DNA from: Duganella zoogloeoides
Lineage (GTDB): Bacteria; Pseudomonadota; Gammaproteobacteria; Burkholderiales; Burkholderiaceae_D
DNA length: 64,000 bases
Direction of reading: 5' to 3'
Assembly (NCBI RefSeq): GCF_034479515.1
Contig: NZ_CP140152.1
Location: forward strand, 1,488,001 to 1,552,000
In this document: positions 26,633 through 34,166 of the stretch, in pieces
Position numbering within the stretch: the stretch's first letter is position 1
How the letters are laid out: the number at the start of each line of letters is the position of its first letter
Program-made: the position numbers and the translations under genes
Notes under the pieces: model-generated
The model's input: the letters and a program-made list of their open reading frames with translations, nothing else
What the model was told of the DNA's origin: nothing
Databases searched by the model: none

Positions 26633-27382
26633 ATGCATACCCACCACCACCACCTTGCCGAAGATGACAGGAGCCCAACGCGTGCGTTGGTTAATCGTTT
26701 ACTGTCCAGTTTGCCCGAAGAAGAACAGGGCCAGCTGGCGAGGCTGGGAGAAATAGTGAAGGTGGACGTGGGCGACGTGCTGTACGAGCCAGGTCAGACC
26801 GTGCGCCACGTGTACTTCCCGCTCGATTGCCTGCTGTCGTTGCTGGCAGTGGCGGAAGGGCGCATGACGCTCGAAGTCGGCTCCGTGGGGCGCGAGGGCA
26901 TGATCGGGGCGCCGGTGGTGCTCGGCCACGAGCTGGCGCAAGTGCGTGCCGTGGTGCAACGCGCCGGAAGGGCGGTACGCATCGACGCTGGCGAGTTTCG
27001 CCTGGTGTACGCGCGCATGGAGCCGTTGCAGCGCCTGCTGCACCGCTACACCGACACCTTGCTGGCGCAGGCGATCCAGATCGCCGTGTGCAGCCGCTTC
27101 CACGTGCTCGAAGCACGACTGGCACGCTCGCTGCTGATTACGCGCGACCGTTTGCAGTCCGATAAATTTCATCTCACCCACGAGTTCCTGGCGCATGCGC
27201 TCGGTGTACGCCGGGTGGGAGTGACCAAGGCGGCCAGCGCCTTGCAAAACCAGAAGCTGATTTCCTATAGCCGGGGCAATATCGAGATTCTCGATGCGGC
27301 GGGGCTGGAGGCGGTGTCGTGCCGCTGCTACGAGCTGGTCAAGGACGAGGGTTTGATCGGGATTTCCAACGTATTTGTCTGA
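26633..27382 (+). CDS. Crp/Fnr-family transcriptional regulator
   Basis: A 249-residue regulator: cyclic-nucleotide-binding-like beta barrel (residues about 40-150, with DVLYEPGQTVRHVYFPLDC and EVGSVGREGMIGAPVVLG) and a C-terminal winged HTH (THEFLAHALGVRRVGVTKAA, recognition helix about residues 195-208). The barrel lacks the RSRxS-type cAMP-binding arginine motif and the N-terminal Cys cluster of FNR, so its signal is unknown; this is the usual state in the Burkholderiales subgroup. The N-terminus is His-rich (MHTHHHHL), which could bind metal or be incidental. The ATG has no ribosome-binding site but coincides with the predicted transcript start. It is the best local candidate for the activator of the shared promoters. 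Confidence 0.85.
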   Translation: MHTHHHHLAEDDRSPTRALVNRLLSSLPEEEQGQLARLGEIVKVDVGDVLYEPGQTVRHVYFPLDCLLSLLAVAEGRMTLEVGSVGREGMIGAPVVLGHELAQVRAVVQRAGRAVRIDAGEFRLVYARMEPLQRLLHRYTDTLLAQAIQIAVCSRFHVLEARLARSLLITRDRLQSDKFHLTHEFLAHALGVRRVGVTKAASALQNQKLISYSRGNIEILDAAGLEAVSCRCYELVKDEGLIGISNVFV

Positions 27383-27393
27383 GGTATACACAT

Positions 27394-27436
27394 AAAAAAA
27401 TCCGTCATCCCGCTGGCGCGGGCATGACGGATTTTT
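27394..27436. terminator. Bidirectional terminator built on a REP-like palindrome
   Basis: A run of A, then CCGTCATCCCGC-tggc-GCGGGCATGACGG (27402-27430), then ATTTTT. It sits between two convergent genes and would end transcription from both. The stem is shared, with small changes, with the element at 43277-43306. Confidence 0.85.
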
Positions 27437-27453
27437 CCATCGCTGGCGGTCGA

Positions 27454-27678
27454 TTAACGCGTGGGTTTTTGCACCTGGTTGCCGATCACACCGCCGACTG
27501 CCGCGCCACCAACCGCGCCGACTGCGCTGCCGCCAGTCAGCACCGAACCGGCCACTGCGCCGACACCGGCGCCAACTGCCGTGTTGCGGTCCTGGTTGGA
27601 CATGCCGGCGCACGCCGTCAGGCTCAGGGTTGCCACTACCACAGCCGCTGCCGAAGCTACTCGTTTGATCGTATTCAT
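27454..27678 (-). CDS. Glycine-zipper lipoprotein
   Basis: A 74-residue protein: lipoprotein signal peptide with lipobox LTACA (Cys about 23), then a compact glycine-zipper (VGAGVGAVAGSVLTGG and VGGAAVGGVIGNQ) and a basic end. This is the YMGG/OmpA-like glycine-zipper type of small envelope lipoprotein. The start at MNTIKRV has a strong GAGGAG site. It is preceded by a Crp-type promoter and ends at the shared terminator with the Crp/Fnr gene. Confidence 0.85.
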   Translation of the reverse strand: MNTIKRVASAAAVVVATLSLTACAGMSNQDRNTAVGAGVGAVAGSVLTGGSAVGAVGGAAVGGVIGNQVQKPTR

Positions 27679-27733
27679 TGTATTCTCCTCAGGTCGCTCA
27701 TGAAGGCGCGGTCTCATCCGCACCGATGGCTGA

Positions 27734-27775
27734 AGAATACTTCTTGCCGAACCGAATCTCAGTTAGGCACCGCAC
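27734..27775 (-). promoter_or_regulatory. Crp-type class II promoter of the glycine-zipper lipoprotein gene
   Basis: Minus strand: GTGCG-GTGC-CTAAC (27775-27762), -35 CTGAGA from the last base, 17 bp, -10 TATTCT (27739-27734). The second half-site has two mismatches, but -35, spacer and -10 match the group exactly. Leader about 49 bases. Confidence 0.55.
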
Positions 27776-27808
27776 CCTGAAACACCTTGTTACCCTTTAC
27801 CGGCCTGC

Positions 27809-29818
27809 TCATTTGCCAGCGGCGGGACCGCGTGCCAGCAGTGCCGGACATTGCGACGCTGGCGACGCCCCTGACCCCGTGGTGACCAGCGGCACGATGG
27901 CCGCCACCGGCGCCACCAGCGCCAGCGCCACGGCGCCGCCGGCGCGCAGCGCCATGCTGCCCTTGTCGATGCTCACATCGGTGTCCTTGAACGTGCCGCG
28001 CACGTAAATCGGCGAACGCAGCGACAGGATGCGCATGCTCCTGGCGTCGGGTTTGAGCGTGAGGTCGAGCTTTTCGTTGGCCAGGTTAACGGTGCCGCTG
28101 GCGTTGATGACTGCTTCCGCCGTATCCACCACGAACAGGCGCGAGCGCATCAGGCCGTTTTGGACGCCAAAGTCGGCCACCAGGCAGTTGAGCTTGACCT
28201 GCTCGTCGCCGAACAGGCGGGTGACCACCACGCTGCCCAGGTTCAGGCCCATTTCCTCGAGCATCAGCTTGCTGACACTGCCGCCGCTGACGGCGCCCTT
28301 GAAGTCGCCATTGGACGTACCGAGCAAATCGGCGACGGAATTGCCGCTGGCTGTCAGCGCCACATCGGCATTGACTTCGCCGACGGTGGCGCGCATGCCA
28401 TCGATGTTGGGAAACAGTTGCTTGAGTTGCAGGCGCCGCAGGTCGGCCTTGAGCTCGGCGCGGATGGCGCGCGGATCGACCTTGCCGCTGCCGTCGAGCA
28501 CGATGTTCGAGGCGAATCGACCGCCGGCGATATCGAAGTTGAGTGGCTTCATCGACAGCACGCCATCTTTCATGTGCACCTGGGTCTCAACATTTTGCAC
28601 GGGCAGACCCTGGCCGCGCGTGACGCGCCGGGCTTCGAGCCTGACGTCGGCGTCGAGCGCGGTCCAGCGGTCCTTGCGGAACGCCTCCACCGGCAGCACC
28701 CTGTTGCGCGGCTGGACAGTCTCGGCCCCGCGCGCTGCGCGGCTGGCGGCGGAATCGGCGCCCACCAGCGGCCCCAGGTCGGCAAATTGCAGCAGCTGCG
28801 AGGTGACCGTGCCGGTGAGCAGCGGGCGCGGCGTGGCGGAGCGGTAATCGAGCCGGCCCGCGATGTCGCTGCTGCCCACCCGGCCGGTAAAGTCCTGGTA
28901 GCGCCAGTGGCTGCCGGTCCGGTTGATGCTGCCGGTGAGCCGCCCTTCGGTGGAAAACGGTGGCGTCTCAGGCAGCAGCACACCGGTGATGCCGTACAGG
29001 CGCGCCATGCTGGGACCGGATATCTTGAGCTTCAGGTCGAGCGCGGTAAGCGCGGCGGGGCGGGTCAGTGTGCCTTCGGCGGCGATGCGGGTGCCGCCCA
29101 CGTCGAGGCTTGCCGCCAGTGGGTACGGCGTGGCGTGCTCTTGCAGGCCCAGCACCGCGCCCGACTTGCCGCTGCCGTTGATGGCTTGCTCGTTCCACTT
29201 GCCCTTGAGGGTCCACGCCACGCCGTAGGTTTTGTCAGTGGCTATGCTGTCAACCGTGGCCACCGCATCGACATGGGTGGATGCGTCGCGGTAGTTGACG
29301 ACGCCGCGCGTGAGCACCACGCGCTGTACCGCCAATTGCCATGCCGGCTGCTTGTCATCCTGCTGAAAAGTCCAGTTGTTGCGGCCCGCTTCATCGCGCA
29401 GCAACCACAGTTGCGGCTGCTCGAAGCGCAGTACCGGCACCACGATGCGCTGGCGCAGCAGCGGCAGCAGTTCCACCGCGAACGCAAACTGGCCCACGCT
29501 GGCGAACTCGCCGCCAGCCTGCATCGCTGCCGGCTGGCCGATATGCACATCGCGCGCCACCAGGTGTGGCAGTGGCAAATAATCGCGCCAGGTGCGGTTG
29601 GCGCCGGACCCCTGCTGGCGCCAGGCCAGCGCCAGTGGTCCCCGGATGGCAAACGGCCGATCGATCGCCTCGCCGATGCGCTGGCTGATCCACGGCCGCG
29701 CGCTGTTCCAGTCATAAGTTGCCAGCGCGATCGCGGCGGCAGCAGTGGCGAGCACGCCCACGCCCGCGACAACAAGAACGATACGAACGGAGCGGCGACG
29801 GAGCAGAGCAGGAGACAT
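27809..29818 (-). CDS. AsmA-family protein
   Basis: A 669-residue protein with one N-terminal membrane helix (VRIVLVVAGVGVLATAAAAIALA) and AsmA domains: the N-terminal DWNSARPWISQRIGEAIDRPFAIRG block and the C-terminal AsmA_2-like block with ANEKLDLTLKPDAR, ending in a hydrophobic stretch (AGGAVALALVAPVAAIVPLV). AsmA-like proteins are thought to carry lipids across the periplasm or restrain outer-membrane assembly. I start at MSPALLRRRS; the frame continues 48 bases upstream. It is divergent from the DUF4398 operon; a perfect GTGCG-N4-CGCAC palindrome lies 62 bases upstream but without a well-placed -10. Confidence 0.87.
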   Translation of the reverse strand: MSPALLRRRSVRIVLVVAGVGVLATAAAAIALATYDWNSARPWISQRIGEAIDRPFAIRGPLALAWRQQGSGANRTWRDYLPLPHLVARDVHIGQPAAMQAGGEFASVGQFAFAVELLPLLRQRIVVPVLRFEQPQLWLLRDEAGRNNWTFQQDDKQPAWQLAVQRVVLTRGVVNYRDASTHVDAVATVDSIATDKTYGVAWTLKGKWNEQAINGSGKSGAVLGLQEHATPYPLAASLDVGGTRIAAEGTLTRPAALTALDLKLKISGPSMARLYGITGVLLPETPPFSTEGRLTGSINRTGSHWRYQDFTGRVGSSDIAGRLDYRSATPRPLLTGTVTSQLLQFADLGPLVGADSAASRAARGAETVQPRNRVLPVEAFRKDRWTALDADVRLEARRVTRGQGLPVQNVETQVHMKDGVLSMKPLNFDIAGGRFASNIVLDGSGKVDPRAIRAELKADLRRLQLKQLFPNIDGMRATVGEVNADVALTASGNSVADLLGTSNGDFKGAVSGGSVSKLMLEEMGLNLGSVVVTRLFGDEQVKLNCLVADFGVQNGLMRSRLFVVDTAEAVINASGTVNLANEKLDLTLKPDARSMRILSLRSPIYVRGTFKDTDVSIDKGSMALRAGGAVALALVAPVAAIVPLVTTGSGASPASQCPALLARGPAAGK

Positions 29819-29880
29819 GGGCAGTTTGCGACGGGAAGGTTGCCACATTCTACACAGGACCGTCACGGCGACCCGTCCCG

Positions 29881-29894
29881 GTGCGCCAGCGCAC
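29881..29894. promoter_or_regulatory. Perfect GTGCG-N4-CGCAC palindrome
   Basis: GTGCG-CCAG-CGCAC, the exact consensus dyad, in the AsmA-DUF4398 intergenic region. In neither direction is a -10 found 17 bp beyond the expected -35, so it may be an accessory activator site or serve the AsmA gene through a different geometry (a TAGAAT lies on the minus strand 23 bp past the would-be -35). Confidence 0.5.
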
Positions 29895-29930
29895 GTACGG
29901 CGTGCACCGGCGCCATCGACGCCTCTCTAT

Positions 29931-29972
29931 GTGCGGCACCGAACTGAGTGCGGCGGGGCATGGGCCTATAAC
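29931..29972 (+). promoter_or_regulatory. Crp-type class II promoter of the DUF4398-OmpA operon
   Basis: GTGCG-GCAC-CGAAC (29931-29944), -35 CTGAGT from base 29944, 17 bp, -10 TATAAC (29967-29972). One palindrome mismatch. Predicted leader about 34 bases, with the AAGGAGA ribosome-binding site inside it. Confidence 0.65.
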
Positions 29973-30012
29973 GTTACTTGTCAGTTCAATATTTTCACAA
30001 GGAGAACAATAA

Positions 30013-30399
30013 ATGAACACCGTTCAGCATAAATTCAAAGTGATCTGCGGCGCCCTGGCGCTGCTGGGCCTGGCAGCTTGCGCCAGCGAAAAGACCCCGG
30101 CCACCGCCGACGTCGCCGTCTCGCGCGCTGCTGTCGCCAACGCCACCTCGGCCGGTGCTGCCGACCTGGCGCCGGAAGAGATGAAATCGGCCCGTGAAAA
30201 AATGATGCGCGCCAACCAGGCGCTGGCCGCCAAGGACTACAAGCTGGCCCAGGACCTGGCCGCGCAAGCGCAGGCCGACGCCCAGCTGGCGCAAAGCAAG
30301 GCCAACTCGGCCAAGGCCACTGCTGCTGCCGACGAGCTGCAACAAAGCATTCGTGTGCTGCGCGAAGAAGCCAATCGCGCCAATACCCAACAACAATAA
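30013..30399 (+). CDS. DUF4398-domain lipoprotein
   Basis: A 128-residue lipoprotein (lipobox LGLAAC, Cys about 22) with a single DUF4398 domain, an Ala/Gln-rich helical hairpin predicted to form a coiled coil (PEEMKSAREKMMRANQALAA onwards). AAGGAG precedes the ATG. It is the first gene of a pair: the next gene, 21 bases on, joins the same kind of helical region to an OmpA peptidoglycan-binding domain, so both probably act at the cell wall. Driven by the Crp-type promoter at 29931. Confidence 0.85.
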   Translation: MNTVQHKFKVICGALALLGLAACASEKTPATADVAVSRAAVANATSAGAADLAPEEMKSAREKMMRANQALAAKDYKLAQDLAAQAQADAQLAQSKANSAKATAAADELQQSIRVLREEANRANTQQQ

Positions 30400-30420
30400 T
30401 CAATAAATCCGGAGCCCCAC

Positions 30421-31323
30421 ATGAAACTGATGACCAAACTGCGTATCCTGCCTGCCGCCGTTGCCGTGGCAATTGTCCTGTCTGCTTGCAGCAGCGCACC
30501 GATCACCACCAGCGAGCTCGATGGCGCGCGCGGCGACTTCGTTGCCGCCCAGAGCAACCCGGCCGTTGCCGCCAACGCCCCGGTAGAGTTCAAGGCCGCT
30601 GCCGACGCGCTCGATCGCGCCAACGCTGCCGCCGCCCAGAAGGAAAGCCTGGCCGACATCGACAAGCTGGCCTATCTCGCCAAGCAAAAAATCGCCGTGG
30701 CACAAGAGGTGACCAAGCAGCGCCAGGCCGAAGCCAACGTGGCGCAAGCGGGCCGCCAGCGTGACGAAGTGCGCCTGGAAGCGCGTACCGCCGAAGCCGA
30801 CAAGGCCCGCACGGCTGCCGAGCGCGCCAAGGCCGAGGCCGATGCTGCTCGCCAGCAGGCGGACGCAGCCGCAGCATCGGCGCGCGACGAGCAGGCCAAG
30901 GCTGCAGCGCTGCAGCAGCAGCTGAACGATCTGCAAGCCAAGCAAACCGATCGCGGCCTGGTAATTACCCTCAACGACGTGCTGTTCAACGTGGACAAGG
31001 CCGAATTGAGCGCCGAAGGCATGCGCACCGCGCAAAAACTGGCCGACGTGCTGGCGCAGGAACCGAAAAGCATGGTGCTGATCGAAGGCTTTACCGATTC
31101 GACCGGCAGTTCGTCGCACAACCTCGACCTGTCGCAGCGCCGCGCCGACGCCGTGCGCCAGGCGCTGGTCGGCATGGGTGTGCCAGGCAACAAGATCTCC
31201 ACCAAGGGTTATGGCGCCGCCTACCCCGTGGCCGGCAATAACGACGCTGCCAGCCGCCAACTCAACCGTCGCGTGGAAATCGTGCTGTCGCAAAACGGCG
31301 CACCGATCACCAACCGTCGTTAA
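30421..31323 (+). CDS. DUF4398 plus OmpA-domain lipoprotein
   Basis: A 300-residue lipoprotein (lipobox LSACS, Cys about 22). Residues about 30-120 form a DUF4398-like helical region, 120-175 a long Ala/Lys/Glu coiled coil, and 180-290 an OmpA domain with the peptidoglycan-binding pattern VLFNVDKAELSAEG...VLIEGFTDSTGSSSHNLDLSQRRADAV, shown in part. It would link the outer membrane to peptidoglycan. A clear ribosome-binding site (CCGGAGC) precedes it. Arrangement with the shorter DUF4398 protein is a known pair in betaproteobacteria. Confidence 0.88.
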   Translation: MKLMTKLRILPAAVAVAIVLSACSSAPITTSELDGARGDFVAAQSNPAVAANAPVEFKAAADALDRANAAAAQKESLADIDKLAYLAKQKIAVAQEVTKQRQAEANVAQAGRQRDEVRLEARTAEADKARTAAERAKAEADAARQQADAAAASARDEQAKAAALQQQLNDLQAKQTDRGLVITLNDVLFNVDKAELSAEGMRTAQKLADVLAQEPKSMVLIEGFTDSTGSSSHNLDLSQRRADAVRQALVGMGVPGNKISTKGYGAAYPVAGNNDAASRQLNRRVEIVLSQNGAPITNRR

Positions 31324-31356
31324 TCCCGTATTTTTTCTTGAAAAGGACTATTCATC

Positions 31357-31893
31357 ATGGCTGAATCCAATCCCACCCATCCGGCAGGCATCGATCGTGA
31401 AGCCATCCGCGAAGCAGCACGCAATATGCTCGACGGCCCGGTGACGGCCGGCTACAAGGGCGACCGCGAGGCAGTGATCAAGATGCTCAACGACGCGCTG
31501 GCTACCGAGCTGGTCTGCGTTCTGCGCTACAAGCGCCACTACTACACGGTCAGTGGCTTGCAAAACGGCCCCATCAAGGCCGAGTTCCTCGAGCACGCTA
31601 CCCAGGAACAGGAACACGCCGATTCGCTGGCCGAACGCATCGTTCAGCTCAACGGTCAGCCTGATTTCAATCCTGCAACGTTGCTCGCACGCAGCCATGC
31701 CGAGTATGATGCATCGGACGACGTGCAAGCGATGATCAAGGCTAACCTGATCGCCGAGCGCGTCGCCATCGAGTCTTATCGTCAAATGATCGAGCAAATC
31801 GGCGATACCGACCCGACCACGCGCCACCTTTTGATCAGCATCATGGCCGTGGAAGAAGAGCACGCGGACGATATGCGCGATCTGCTTGAATAA
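31357..31893 (+). CDS. Ferritin-like (bacterioferritin/Dps-type) protein
   Basis: A 178-residue four-helix protein with di-iron ligands in the ferritin arrangement: Glu in ALATELVCVLRYKRHYY, EQEHAD in helix 2, Glu in NLIAERVAIESYRQM, and EEEHADDM in helix 4. It resembles bacterioferritin-like DUF892/Dps relatives rather than canonical Bfr, as the haem Met is not obvious. It would oxidise and store iron or protect against peroxide. It follows the OmpA gene by 33 bases on the same strand with an AAAAGGA site, so it may belong to that operon. Confidence 0.85.
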   Translation: MAESNPTHPAGIDREAIREAARNMLDGPVTAGYKGDREAVIKMLNDALATELVCVLRYKRHYYTVSGLQNGPIKAEFLEHATQEQEHADSLAERIVQLNGQPDFNPATLLARSHAEYDASDDVQAMIKANLIAERVAIESYRQMIEQIGDTDPTTRHLLISIMAVEEEHADDMRDLLE

Positions 31894-31961
31894 GCGATTA
31901 GGCCAGTTGGTGAATTTGTTGTACAGTTTTCACTTCTCACAACCATAACAGGAGCATCATT

Positions 31962-32264
31962 ATGTTGGAACAAAATATCAGCACCGTGAATAACGACGTG
32001 AAAACTCTGGTCAAGGATGCTCAGGCATTGTTCACCGCCGCCACCGCGCTCACCGGCGAAAAAGCCGACGAGCTGCGCGGCCGTGGCATGCGTGCCCTCG
32101 ACTCCGCACTGGCCAAAGCCCACGAAGCGCAAATCAGCGCCGTGGCTGCCAGCAAGGAAGCCGCCAAGCAGGCCGATGCTTACGTCAAGGACAATCCATG
32201 GCGCTCGGTCGCAGCAGCAGCCAGCATCGGTTTGCTGGTCGGTGTGATCATCGGCCGTAAGTAA
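31962..32264 (+). CDS. DUF883 protein (ElaB/YqjD/DUF883 family)
   Basis: A 100-residue protein with an N-terminal coiled-coil region and a C-terminal membrane helix after the family signature VKDNPWRSVAAAASIGLLVGVIIGRK (shown in two parts here: DNPWRSVAAAASIG and LLVGVIIGRK). E. coli ElaB, YqjD and YgaM of this family are stationary-phase inner-membrane proteins that bind ribosomes. It is followed 3 bases later by a YqjE-type protein and then a third small gene, the same order as yqjD-yqjE-yqjK. CAGGAG lies before the ATG. Confidence 0.88.
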   Translation: MLEQNISTVNNDVKTLVKDAQALFTAATALTGEKADELRGRGMRALDSALAKAHEAQISAVAASKEAAKQADAYVKDNPWRSVAAAASIGLLVGVIIGRK

Positions 32265-32267
32265 CCG

Positions 32268-32654
32268 ATGGCGCAAGCTGACGAAGTGAACCGTCCGCCC
32301 GGCCTGATTGCGTCGCTGGGCAACATCGCCCGCAACAGCATGGGCCTGCTGCTGACGCGGCTGGAACTCGCTGCCCTCGAGCTGTCGCAGGTGCGTAATC
32401 ACTTGCTGCAACTGGTGGTCGCGTTTGCCGTCGCGCTGGTGGCCGGCTGTTTTGCGTTGGCGTGCATTACGGTCATGGTGGGTTACCTGGCGTGGAACGC
32501 GCTGGGCTGGCTCATCCTGCCGATCCTGGCGGGCTTCTTCCTGCTGCTGGCGATAGGCTTGATCATGTACGCGCGTGGCCTGATCAACGCCGGCAAGCTG
32601 TCGATGCCGGCCACCATGGCCGAGCTCAAATCCGACCGCGACATGTTGATGTAA
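32268..32654 (+). CDS. YqjE-like phage-holin-superfamily membrane protein
   Basis: A 128-residue protein with two strong membrane helices (LLQLVVAFAVALVAGCFALACITVMV, about residues 45-70, and LGWLILPILAGFFLLLAIGLIMYA, about 78-100, given here as regions). This is the YqjE/holin superfamily III pattern: SLGNIARNSMGLLLTRLELAALEL at the N-terminus is typical. Despite the name, no lysis role is known; the family pairs with DUF883 proteins. It begins 3 bases after the DUF883 stop. Confidence 0.83.
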   Translation: MAQADEVNRPPGLIASLGNIARNSMGLLLTRLELAALELSQVRNHLLQLVVAFAVALVAGCFALACITVMVGYLAWNALGWLILPILAGFFLLLAIGLIMYARGLINAGKLSMPATMAELKSDRDMLM

Positions 32655-32663
32655 GGAGAGCAG

Positions 32664-33020
32664 ATGAGCAAACAGGCACATGATCCGGTTGCGGCCGACA
32701 TCCAGCGCTTGATCCGCGAGGGCGAGCTGTATCGCATCAAGGTCGTCCACGCCAAGGCATTGGTGGCGCAAGCCATGCGTCCCGATGCGCTGATGCATGG
32801 CGCGGTTGATCACGCGGTCAGCCTGGCCCAGGCCCGCCTGGGCGGCTTGATGCAGCCGGGCGGCTTGAGCAACTTTAACTACAAGGCGCTGATGCCGTAC
32901 GCCATCACGGTCGGCTCGTTCCTGGCGCGCAAGCGCCTGATCAAGCCGGTCCTCGGTGTGGCGGCGCTGGCCGGCGTCGGCGTGGCGTGGCTGCTCAAGC
33001 GCAAGCGCTCCACTGGCTGA
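32664..33020 (+). CDS. YqjK-position small membrane-associated protein
   Basis: A 118-residue protein, third in the DUF883-YqjE unit, with a GGAGAG ribosome-binding site and a 9-base gap from the previous stop. A helical N-terminal half (IQRLIREGELYRIKVVHAKA) is followed by a membrane segment near the end (PVLGVAALAGVGVAWLL) and a basic tail KRKRSTG. By position it corresponds to E. coli YqjK, but the sequence likeness is weak and I do not assign the name. A strong terminator follows. Confidence 0.75.
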   Translation: MSKQAHDPVAADIQRLIREGELYRIKVVHAKALVAQAMRPDALMHGAVDHAVSLAQARLGGLMQPGGLSNFNYKALMPYAITVGSFLARKRLIKPVLGVAALAGVGVAWLLKRKRSTG

Positions 33021-33049
33021 TTCTTCAGCCGAGCGGCTGCCAGATCGAC

Positions 33050-33097
33050 AAAAATCGGGCCCGTGAGCGATATTCGCTGACGGGCCCGAATGTTTTT
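33050..33097. terminator. Strong bidirectional terminator
   Basis: AAAA, then TCGGGCCCGT-g-AGCG-atatt-CGCT-g-ACGGGCCCGA (33055-33090), then TGTTTTT. It ends the DUF883 operon on the plus strand and the convergent small exported-protein gene on the minus strand. Confidence 0.88.
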
Positions 33098-33110
33098 AAC
33101 GGAGCAAAAA

Positions 33111-33461
33111 TCAGGGTTGGCGCGGTGGTTCGTTCTCGGCGAGCACCGCCGTCACGCGTGCCATGTCGTGGCGATAGGTATCCTGCGCCTGCTTCAGGCA
33201 GCTGGCCCGCTCGGCGGCGGGCCCCTTTGCACAGGCCTGCTTGGCTTCGGCCAGGGCTGCGCCGATTTCCTTGCGCAGGGTGCGCTCTTTTTGCGCAGGC
33301 GTGACGTCTTCGTGGTGCCAGCGGGCCGGATCACCCTTGGCGATTTCCTGCTGTTGCAGCTGGATGTTTTGCGGAGGCGTATAGTCTTGTGCCTGCGCGG
33401 CAAACGCCGCGCAGGACAGGGCGAGCACGGCGCCGCATTTCAGGGTCTGGAAAGGCGTCAT
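33111..33461 (-). CDS. Small exported protein of unknown function
   Basis: A 116-residue protein with a signal peptide (MTPFQTLKCGAVLALSCAAFAAQA, cleaved before QDYTPP). The mature part is helical and charged, with two Cys residues 12 apart (QACAKGPAAERASCLKQ) that could form a disulphide. I do not recognise the family with confidence. It begins 17 bases after the DUF3309 gene on the same strand and ends at the shared terminator, so it is the last gene of that run. Confidence 0.72.
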   Translation of the reverse strand: MTPFQTLKCGAVLALSCAAFAAQAQDYTPPQNIQLQQQEIAKGDPARWHHEDVTPAQKERTLRKEIGAALAEAKQACAKGPAAERASCLKQAQDTYRHDMARVTAVLAENEPPRQP

Positions 33462-33478
33462 GACCGGCTCCCCTTAAC

Positions 33479-33631
33479 TTAAAGGCGCCCGGTCAGCAGC
33501 ATGATCAGCAGGATCACGACCAGCAGGCCGGTGATGCCGCTCGGTGCGTAGCCCCAGTTGCGGCTGTGCGGCCAGGTAGGCAATGCGCCCACCAGTAACA
33601 AGACCAGGATGATCAGAATGATGGTGCCCAT
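33479..33631 (-). CDS. DUF3309-family small membrane protein
   Basis: A 50-residue protein with two membrane helices separated by ALPTWPHSRNWGYAPSG, the DUF3309 signature, and ending LLTGRL. These peptides are widespread in Proteobacteria near stress genes; function unknown. The sequence TTAAGGGGAAT gives a plausible ribosome-binding site. It lies downstream of the glycine-zipper lipoprotein gene on the same strand (56-base gap), and no separate Crp-type site is seen, so it is probably read from that gene's promoter. Confidence 0.85.
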   Translation of the reverse strand: MGTIILIILVLLLVGALPTWPHSRNWGYAPSGITGLLVVILLIMLLTGRL

Positions 33632-33687
33632 GGTATTCCCCTTAAGTTTGAGTTATTGATCGGGATGATCGCGATAATCGGAAAAAA

Positions 33688-34140
33688 TTAATAGCGGTAC
33701 AGGCGACCGTCGATCAGGCGCACGCGGTTGCCCACGCGCAGGTCATAAACGCTGTCCTGGTTCACCAGGCGGTAGTCGCCGTTGTCCATGCGCACGCTGA
33801 TCTGGTATTCATCGCGCGGTGCGTTGCGGTTGTTTTCGACGTTGTTGCCCACCACGCCACCAGCGACTGCGCCGGCCACGGTGGCTGCGGCACGGCCGCT
33901 GCCCGAGCCCACCTGGTTGCCCAGCAATGCGCCCACCAGCCCGCCTGCAACGGCGCCAGCGCCGCTGCCTTTGCCCTCGACGGTTCTGACCTGGATCGAT
34001 TCGATGGTGCCATAGCTGGCTGCTTCGTTCTGGTAGCCGGTCTGGTGGCCGTAGCCTGGATTCTGGTTGCTGGTGGCGCAGCCGCTCAGTACGGCGGTGG
34101 CGGCAAGTACGACAGCGGCAAGGGTGCGGTTCGAATTCAT
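33688..34140 (-). CDS. Glycine-zipper 2TM lipoprotein
   Basis: A 150-residue lipoprotein (lipobox LSGCA, Cys about 21) with a Tyr/Gln/Asn-rich segment, a glycine zipper (VAGGLVGALLGNQVGSGSGR) and a C-terminal beta-rich part VRMDNGDYRLVNQDSVYDLR followed by the closing RLIDGRLYRY. The layout matches the 17-kDa surface-antigen/SlyB-like family. An AGGAGG ribosome-binding site precedes the ATG and a Crp-type promoter lies 27-68 bases upstream. Divergent from the BON-domain gene, which has its own promoter of the same class. Confidence 0.87.
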   Translation of the reverse strand: MNSNRTLAAVVLAATAVLSGCATSNQNPGYGHQTGYQNEAASYGTIESIQVRTVEGKGSGAGAVAGGLVGALLGNQVGSGSGRAAATVAGAVAGGVVGNNVENNRNAPRDEYQISVRMDNGDYRLVNQDSVYDLRVGNRVRLIDGRLYRY

Positions 34141-34166
34141 GTTGTCCTCCTGAAAGTAATGAATCC

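Noticed and set aside
28160..29947. A 595-codon frame antisense to the AsmA gene
   Set aside because: Shadow of the AsmA gene; no domain, no initiation signals.
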